Source: Microvirga flocculans ATCC BAA-817
GTDB taxonomy: Bacteria > Pseudomonadota > Alphaproteobacteria > Rhizobiales > Beijerinckiaceae
Direction: 5' to 3'
Length of the DNA stretch: 64,000 nt
Assembly (NCBI RefSeq): GCF_000518665.1
Contig: NZ_JAEA01000003.1
Span: forward strand, 1-64,000
Below the pieces are notes generated by a model. It was given only the letters and a program-made list of their open reading frames with translations. It was not told the DNA's origin and did no database searches. The stretch's first letter is position 1. Each line of letters begins with the position of its first letter. A program made the position numbers and the translations under genes. Below are positions 59,299 through 64,000 of this stretch, piece after piece.

Positions 59299-60541
59299 AC
59301 AGGTAACCATCACCCGCATCGGCGCAAAAGCCGACGGCATCGCGGAGAGCGCCTCCGGCTCCATCTTCGTGCCGAAGGTGCTGCCGGGCGAGACCGTCAC
59401 CATCGAGCGCGACGGATCGCATGCGCGGCTCGTGAGCGTCGATAGTCCCTCGCCCGAGCGCGAGACGCCGTTCTGTCCTTATTTCGACGCCTGCGGCGGC
59501 TGCGCGACGCAGCACATGATGCACGGGTTCTATCGGGCCTGGAAGCAGGAGATCCTGGCGAATACCCTGCGCCAGGCGCGCATCGAGGCCCCCGTCGAAC
59601 CTCTCGTGGATGCCCATGGAGAAGGGCGGCGGCGCCTGACCCTGCACGTTCGCTTTCCGGACCGCGCCATGCATGTGGGCTTCATGGCCCCGCGCAGCCA
59701 CCAGATCGTCGAGATCGCTTCCTGCCCCGTCGCCGAGCCCGGCCTGAAGGACAGGGCGCCCATGATCGCGCGCGCCATCGGCGAGCATCTGAAAGGCCCG
59801 CGCAAGCCGCTCGACATCCAGATCACGCAGACGCAGACCGGCTTCGACGTGGATGTGCGCGGGCATGGTCCCATGAAGGATGCGGAACGGCTGAGCCTGA
59901 TCGACCTCGCGAACACCCTTGACCTGTCGCGTCTCTCGATCCACGGCGACGTGATCGTGGAACGCTGCCCGCCCGCGATCCTCATGGGCCGCGCTTCCGT
60001 CGTGCCGCCTGCGGGCTCGTTCCTGCAGGCGACGCAACGCGGTGAGGAAGTGCTCTCCGGGCTCGTCACGCAGGCCTGCGTGAAGGCCAGGCGCGTGGCC
60101 GATCTCTTCGCCGGTTCCGGGCCTTTCTCCCTGCGGCTCGCCGAAACGTCGGAAGTCCACGCGGTCGAGTTCGACAAGGGGTCAATGACGGCGCTCGACA
60201 AGGCGTTCCGCGCGACGCCGGGCCTGCGCCGCATCACCACGGAAGCACGCGACCTCTTCCGCCGCCCTCTGCTCACGCCGGAACTCAACGCCTTCGACGC
60301 GGTGGTGCTCGATCCGCCCCGCGCGGGCGCGGAGGCGCAGGCGAAGCAGCTTGCGACATCGAAGGTCCCGCTCGTGGTCAGCGTCTCCTGCGATCCCGCC
60401 ACCTTCGCACGCGACGCCGCCATTCTCATGGCCGGCGGCTACCGGCTGGAGCGTGTGATCCCCGTCGACCAGTTCAAGCATTCGCCGCATCTGGAAGTCG
60501 TCGGCATCCTGCGCCGGGACGTGGCGAAGAAGCGGCGGTAA
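59291..60541 (+). CDS. TrmA/RumA-type RNA (uracil-5-)-methyltransferase
   Basis: A 416-residue protein. An N-terminal TRAM domain (about 1-55: VTITRIGAKADGIAESASGSIFVPKVLPGETV) precedes a four-cysteine Fe-S cluster site (CPYFDACGGCATQHM, then a late CPVAE), and a C-terminal methyltransferase domain with DLFAGSGPFSLRLAE, DPPRAGAEAQ and the catalytic cysteine in SVSCDPATFARD. It methylates uridine in rRNA or tRNA, like RlmD and TrmA. The start is GTG at 59291, with GGGAG upstream, within the TlyA end; a GTG at 59267 is also possible. It follows dxs-tlyA in the usual order of the group. Confidence 0.92.
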   Translation: MVEQVTITRIGAKADGIAESASGSIFVPKVLPGETVTIERDGSHARLVSVDSPSPERETPFCPYFDACGGCATQHMMHGFYRAWKQEILANTLRQARIEAPVEPLVDAHGEGRRRLTLHVRFPDRAMHVGFMAPRSHQIVEIASCPVAEPGLKDRAPMIARAIGEHLKGPRKPLDIQITQTQTGFDVDVRGHGPMKDAERLSLIDLANTLDLSRLSIHGDVIVERCPPAILMGRASVVPPAGSFLQATQRGEEVLSGLVTQACVKARRVADLFAGSGPFSLRLAETSEVHAVEFDKGSMTALDKAFRATPGLRRITTEARDLFRRPLLTPELNAFDAVVLDPPRAGAEAQAKQLATSKVPLVVSVSCDPATFARDAAILMAGGYRLERVIPVDQFKHSPHLEVVGILRRDVAKKRR

Positions 60542-60550
60542 GACGACCAA

Positions 60551-60706
60551 TGTCATCCCGGACGAAGCGTCAGCGCAGATCCGGGATCGCTAGAACCAGC
60601 CTGGCATTGTCATTCCGGGGCCGCGTAGCGGAGCCCGGAATCCATAAACACGACAGTAGTTCAGCTTGCACCGTCAGCGGCTATGGATCCCCGCCTGCGC
60701 GGGGAT
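60551..60706. repeat. Cluster of three REP-like palindromic units
   Basis: Three imperfect hairpins follow one another between convergent genes: ATCCCGGA/TCCGGGAT (60555-60562, 60580-60587), ATTCCGGG/CCCGGAAT (60612-60619, 60634-60641) and ATCCCCGC/GCGGGGAT (60687-60694, 60699-60706). Units 1 and 2 begin TGTCAT and unit 3, in the opposite orientation, ends ATGACA. This layout is typical of mobile palindromic repeats. They may also terminate both flanking genes. Confidence 0.75.
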
Positions 60707-60787
60707 GACAGTGGAGTTTCAGGCACCAAACTCGTCTCGCGACCCCGGATCGGCTCCGCCGTCCGCTATGACGGCATTTGAGAAAGT

Positions 60788-61537
60788 TTAAAACAAACTC
60801 CCCTGCCCGTCCTCGTCGCTGGAGAGCGGCTTCTTCGCCTTGGGCTTCTTCTCCCGCACAGGCGCGGGCTCCGGCCCTGCCAGAGGCTCCATCAGGCCCG
60901 GATCGTCGTTCTCCACCTTGTTGACGCGGCTCGAGACCGGCAGCACGTCGAGCCAATCGTCGGGACAGGGCCGCACAAGCCCCATCACGTCCGCGCGCTC
61001 GTCGCGCACGTCGAGCCAGGCGCCGATATCGTCGGGCGAGAGGATCACCGGCATGCGGTCGTGCACCGCCGAGAGCGCGCCGTTGGCATCGGTGGTGACG
61101 ATGGCGGCGGTGTCGATCTCGGCCCCGTCGGGGCTCATGTAGGTCTCCCACAATCCGGCCATCGGCATGGGCTTGCGGTTGCGCGGACGAATGAGGAACG
61201 GAGTCTTCTCGCGCCCCTGCCGCTGCCATTCATAGAAGCCGTCCGCGAGGAAGATGCAGCGGCGGCGCTTCAGCGCCGCCTTGAAGGTGGGCTTCGTCTG
61301 CAGGGTTTCGCCGCGCGCGTTGATGACGAGGGGAAAGTCCTTCGGGTCCTTCACCCAGGAGGGCAGGAAGCCCCAGCGCACGAGCATGAAATGCCGCTCG
61401 CCGCGATCCTCCAGCACGATGGGCACGGGCTGGGTGGGCGCCACGTTGTAGCGCGGGGGAAAATTCGGCTGCTCGGCGTAGCCGTAGAACTCCCGGTAGA
61501 TCTCGGGAGGCAGCGTGATCGCATAGCGCCCGCACAT
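60788..61537 (-). CDS. SRAP family protein (YedK/HMCES), abasic-site DNA-protein crosslinking
   Basis: A 249-residue SOS-response-associated peptidase (SRAP) protein. It starts MCGRYAITLPPEIYREFYG, so the catalytic Cys2 becomes N-terminal after Met removal and forms a thiazolidine link with abasic sites. Other active-site parts are NARGET (Asn and Glu region), RCIFLADGFYEWQRQG (Glu) and SAVHDRMPVIL (His). The C-terminal tail (about 215-249) is Pro/Lys-rich and disordered and ends SSDEDGQGSLF. QGSLF resembles the beta-clamp-binding motif QLSLF. It is convergent with the RNA methyltransferase gene; CorA lies upstream on the same strand. Confidence 0.93.
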   Translation of the reverse strand: MCGRYAITLPPEIYREFYGYAEQPNFPPRYNVAPTQPVPIVLEDRGERHFMLVRWGFLPSWVKDPKDFPLVINARGETLQTKPTFKAALKRRRCIFLADGFYEWQRQGREKTPFLIRPRNRKPMPMAGLWETYMSPDGAEIDTAAIVTTDANGALSAVHDRMPVILSPDDIGAWLDVRDERADVMGLVRPCPDDWLDVLPVSSRVNKVENDDPGLMEPLAGPEPAPVREKKPKAKKPLSSDEDGQGSLF

Positions 61538-61546
61538 GATGCTCTC

Positions 61547-62542
61547 CTAAAGCCACCGCTTCCAGCGGAAGAACAGATAGGGCAGCACGGCGGCGAGGAT
61601 CATGAGGGCGATCGCCCAGGGATAGCCGAGTTCCCAGTCGAGTTCGGGCATGATCTTGAAGTTCATGCCGTAGAGGGACGAAACCAGGGTCGGCGGCAGG
61701 AAGATCACCGACATCACCGAGAAGATCTTGATGATGTCGTTCTGTTCGATGGTGACGAGGCCGAGCGTCGCGTCGAGCAGGAACTGGATCTTGTTGGAGA
61801 GGAAGGTCGCATGCTCCTCGATGGACTGCACGTCGCGCAGGGCGGTGCGCCATTCCGATTGATAGCCCGCCGTCTTCTGGGGGCGCGGCATGCTGGCCGA
61901 CAGGAAGAGCAGCATGCGCTCCACGGACACCATGCTCTCGCGCACGTTGGAGATGATGTCGCCCTTGCGCCCGATGGACTTGAGCGCCGCGCGGTACGAC
62001 GCGGCCCGTTTGGCGCCTTGCCGCTCGTTCTCGAAGATCGACTGCGACAGGCGGTCGATGCGCGTTCCGACGCTTCCCAGGATCTCAGCGGCACGGTCGA
62101 TGATGGTCTCCAGCAATCCGTCGAGCACCGCTTCGGGCTGGTGCCGGCATCCGCCGGGCTTCATGGCGCGGGCCATGAACATGCTGAAGGATCGCGGCTC
62201 GCCGTAGCGCACGGTCACGAGCGCGCGCTCGGTGAGGATGAAGGAAACGTCGATGAGCTTCGGGTTGTCCGTATCCGAACTGCACAGGACGCGCGCCGTC
62301 ATGTAGCGCGCATTGTTCTCGTGATAAAGGATCTCGGACGGCTCGATATCGGCCATTTCCTCCCGCGTCGGAATCTCGATCGCGAGATGAGCCTCGACGA
62401 GCCGGTCCTCCTCTCGGGTCGGCTCGATCATGTCGACCCACAGGGCGTCGGCAGGAATCGGCTCGCCCGGCGGGAGAACATAGCGATCGAGGGACTCGCC
62501 CTGCGGCCCTGTCGCCTGCGCCGGCCTGTGGATCACAATCAT
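61547..62542 (-). CDS. CorA family magnesium/cobalt transporter
   Basis: A 331-residue CorA-like channel. The soluble N-terminal part (about 1-260) is an alpha/beta funnel with long helices (EWRTALRDVQSIEEHATFLSNKIQFLLDATLGLVTIEQNDIIKIFSVMSVIFLPPTLVSSLYGMNF). The hallmark YGMNF sits at the end of the first transmembrane helix (about 284-288), and the second helix leads to a basic tail (FFRWKRWL). Pentameric assembly in the inner membrane with Mg or Co influx is expected for the family. The start ATG at 62542 is near the SDR stop, 39 bp away on the same strand. Confidence 0.92.
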   Translation of the reverse strand: MIVIHRPAQATGPQGESLDRYVLPPGEPIPADALWVDMIEPTREEDRLVEAHLAIEIPTREEMADIEPSEILYHENNARYMTARVLCSSDTDNPKLIDVSFILTERALVTVRYGEPRSFSMFMARAMKPGGCRHQPEAVLDGLLETIIDRAAEILGSVGTRIDRLSQSIFENERQGAKRAASYRAALKSIGRKGDIISNVRESMVSVERMLLFLSASMPRPQKTAGYQSEWRTALRDVQSIEEHATFLSNKIQFLLDATLGLVTIEQNDIIKIFSVMSVIFLPPTLVSSLYGMNFKIMPELDWELGYPWAIALMILAAVLPYLFFRWKRWL

Positions 62543-62581
62543 ACCCGTCTCCGCGTTACGGGATATGTTCTAACCCAACTT

Positions 62582-63433
62582 TCATGACGACGGCGAGAGG
62601 GGCGGCGTGTCGTCGGGGAGGAAGATGTCCGGTATCAGCTCCCTGGACGGGTCCACCCGGTACTTTTCGAAGTCGGTCACGCCCTCGCCCGTCAGGAACA
62701 CGTCGTCGATGAGGAAATGGCCGGAGAAGCTTTTCGAGGGCTTCCGGAAGATCGCATGGGCCGCATCGGCCAGGATGTCCGGCGTGCGGCTCGCCTGAGC
62801 GATCTCGTCCCCGCCCAGCATGTTCCTGACCGCGCTGGTGGCAATCGTCGTGCGCGGCCACAGGGCGTTGACGGCGATGCCCCTGCCCCGCAGCTCCCCG
62901 GCCAGGCCCAGCACGCAGAGGCTCATGCCGTATTTCGCCAGGGAATAGGCAAGATGCGGCGCGAACCATTTCTCCTTCATGTCGAGCGGCGGGGAGAGCA
63001 TGAGGATGTGCGGGTTCTCGGCCCTTTCCAGATGCGGAATGGCGTATTTCGAGACCATGTAGGTGCCGCGCGTGTTGATCTGGTGCATCAGGTCGAAGCG
63101 CTTCATGTCGGTCTGTGGCGTCGGCGTCAGGCTGATGGCGCTGGCGTTGTTGACCACGATGTCGAGGCCGCCGAAGGTCTCGACCGCTTTCCCGATCGCG
63201 CCCTTCACCGCCTCCTCGTCGCGCACGTCCACGACCAGCGGCAACGCCTTGCCGCCCGCCGCCTCGATCTCCGCCGCCGCCGTGTAGATCGTCCCCGGCA
63301 GCTTGGGATGCGGCTCGGCGGTCTTGGCCGCGATGACCACGTTCGCGCCGTCCCTGGCCGCGCGAAGGCCGATGGCGAGACCGATGCCGCGTGAGGCGCC
63401 GGTGATGAAAAGGGTTTTTCCTTTGAGGGTCAT
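62582..63433 (-). CDS. SDR family oxidoreductase (HSDL2-like)
   Basis: A 283-residue short-chain dehydrogenase. Cofactor motif TGASRGIGLAIGLRAARDGANVVIAAKTAEPHPKLPGTIYTAAAEIE covers residues 10-57; NNASAIS is the second motif, and the catalytic tyrosine and lysine are in APHLAYSLAKYGMSL. The AKTAEPHPKLPGTIY insertion is typical of the HSDL2-like branch. The C-terminal extension ends SRELIPDIFLPDDTPPLSPSS. It may work in fatty-acid or side-chain metabolism: the upstream gene on this strand is an acyl-CoA dehydrogenase. The ATG at 63433 is the homology start, 4 bp from that gene. Confidence 0.9.
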   Translation of the reverse strand: MTLKGKTLFITGASRGIGLAIGLRAARDGANVVIAAKTAEPHPKLPGTIYTAAAEIEAAGGKALPLVVDVRDEEAVKGAIGKAVETFGGLDIVVNNASAISLTPTPQTDMKRFDLMHQINTRGTYMVSKYAIPHLERAENPHILMLSPPLDMKEKWFAPHLAYSLAKYGMSLCVLGLAGELRGRGIAVNALWPRTTIATSAVRNMLGGDEIAQASRTPDILADAAHAIFRKPSKSFSGHFLIDDVFLTGEGVTDFEKYRVDPSRELIPDIFLPDDTPPLSPSS

Positions 63434-63437
63434 GGGA

Positions 63438-64000
63438 TCAGCTCGCCAGCGCCAGTGTTGCATCCTGCAGGAAGCCCGCTCCGCCCATCACCGTCTCCTC
63501 CAGGCCCTTCGCGCCGACCGCGATGTTCTCGGCGAAGAAGCGGCAGAGCGCGATGCGGCCCGCATGGGCGGGATCCTTGTCGCCACCGGCCCCCAGGGCA
63601 TTGGCGGTCAGCGCCATTTCGGCGAGCGCCGCGCCGCCCTGCGCCAGGGCGAAGAGCCGGAGATAGGGCGTTGCGCCAGCCAGCGCCTCGCCCTGCGCAT
63701 TCGAGGCGAGCGCATGGAGCAGATAGCTCGTCGCCCGGTCGAGGCTTTCGATGGCGTCGCGCAGGCGCGGCGCGGTGGCGCCGAAGGCGGGCGTGCTCTC
63801 CTTCAGGAGCCGCCCCACGACGGCCCGCATGGCGGCGATCTGCGCCCGCACCGTCTCGCCGCCGGAGAGCGGCAGCTTGCGGGTCACGAGGTCGATGGCC
63901 TGGATGCCGTTGGTGCCCTCGTAGATCGGCGCGATGCGCGCGTCGCGCAGGTGCTGCGCCGCGCCGGTTTCCTCGACGAAGCCCATGCCGCCGTGAACCT
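63438..64000 (-). CDS. Acyl-CoA dehydrogenase, C-terminal part
   Basis: The frame is open to the end of the window, so the N-terminal part of the gene lies beyond it. The visible segment starts HGGMGFVEETGAAQHLRDARIAPIYEGTNGIQAIDLVTRKL, the acyl-CoA dehydrogenase block with the helix before the FAD-interacting IYEGTNG, and continues through an all-helical extra domain (about 90 residues more than the short-chain enzymes) to FLQDATLALAS. The extension is like the large AidB-related or long-chain branch. It catalyses alpha-beta oxidation of an acyl-CoA. The SDR gene follows after 4 bp, so they are co-transcribed. Confidence 0.93.
   Translation of the reverse strand, partial: VHGGMGFVEETGAAQHLRDARIAPIYEGTNGIQAIDLVTRKLPLSGGETVRAQIAAMRAVVGRLLKESTPAFGATAPRLRDAIESLDRATSYLLHALASNAQGEALAGATPYLRLFALAQGGAALAEMALTANALGAGGDKDPAHAGRIALCRFFAENIAVGAKGLEETVMGGAGFLQDATLALAS

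Noticed and set aside
1..64000. CRISPR arrays, insertion sequences, prophage or rRNA genes
   Set aside because: No regularly spaced repeats, transposase, integrase, phage structural gene or rRNA sequence was recognised anywhere in the window.

Overview
The window is a 64 kb, GC-rich chromosomal segment of an alphaproteobacterium of the order Hyphomicrobiales (Rhizobiales). The evidence is the TIGR02301-type protein, the DUF1499 protein, the xseB-dxs-tlyA-RNA methyltransferase block, an EcfG-type promoter and the palindromic intergenic repeats. A member of the Methylobacteriaceae such as Microvirga is my best guess, but this rests on general resemblance only. No rRNA, CRISPR array, prophage, transposase or plasmid function was found. 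There are two tRNA genes, tRNA-Gln(UUG) and tRNA-Pro(CGG).

Region 1 (1-17.5 kb) is accessory metabolism. The end of a polar amino-acid ABC ATPase gene is followed by two catabolic modules. The first has a CodA-like amidohydrolase, a GntR/FCD regulator, a complete oligopeptide-type ABC transporter (binding protein, two permeases, fused double ATPase), an AtzA/TrzA-like amidohydrolase and a CynX-type MFS carrier. The second is a six-gene leftward operon: amino-acid ABC binding protein, permease, ATPase, an AllA-like ureidoglycolate lyase, a class V PLP enzyme and a dihydropyrimidinase. It faces a FadR-type regulator. Together they look like uptake and ring-opening/deamination machinery for a nitrogen-rich cyclic amide, ureide or pyrimidine-like compound. 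Short palindromes fitting GntR operators sit in front of the first module's transcription units (TGTATRCA type) and between the second operon and its regulator (TGGT-N3-ACCA type).

Region 2 (17.7-36 kb) is a mosaic of housekeeping and small accessory genes: the tRNAs, DoxX proteins, a YflT/glycine-zipper stress protein, bioY, a metallo-beta-lactamase-fold hydrolase, a DUF1499 protein preceded by the remnant of an M48 protease gene, a MarR-patatin pair, an L,D-transpeptidase, a histone-deacetylase-like amidohydrolase, an HTH-RibB fusion, aroC, a methyltransferase, a phosphatase, fabI, a DnaJ/CbpA protein, an antigen-like lipoprotein, pdxH and an SDR.

Region 3 (36-52 kb) holds an OafA-like acyltransferase, two divergent citrate-synthase paralogues (one with an N-terminal HTH), a frameshifted NUDIX gene, a TIGR02301 gene, a VOC protein, a LysE exporter, a HAD hydrolase, pyrC, ygfZ, a tandem-PAS hybrid histidine kinase behind an EcfG-type promoter, a PaiB/AAC(6')-like overlapping pair, tag, an HD hydrolase and a tyrosine phosphatase.

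Region 4 (51-64 kb) holds a large DUF2339 membrane protein and xseB, then an AT-richer two-gene islet (DUF2628 protein plus PrsW-type protease) inserted before dxs. After it come an exported superoxide dismutase, tlyA, a TrmA/RumA-type RNA methyltransferase, a cluster of palindromic repeats, an SRAP (YedK/HMCES) protein ending in a clamp-binding-like motif, a CorA transporter, an SDR and the end of an acyl-CoA dehydrogenase gene.
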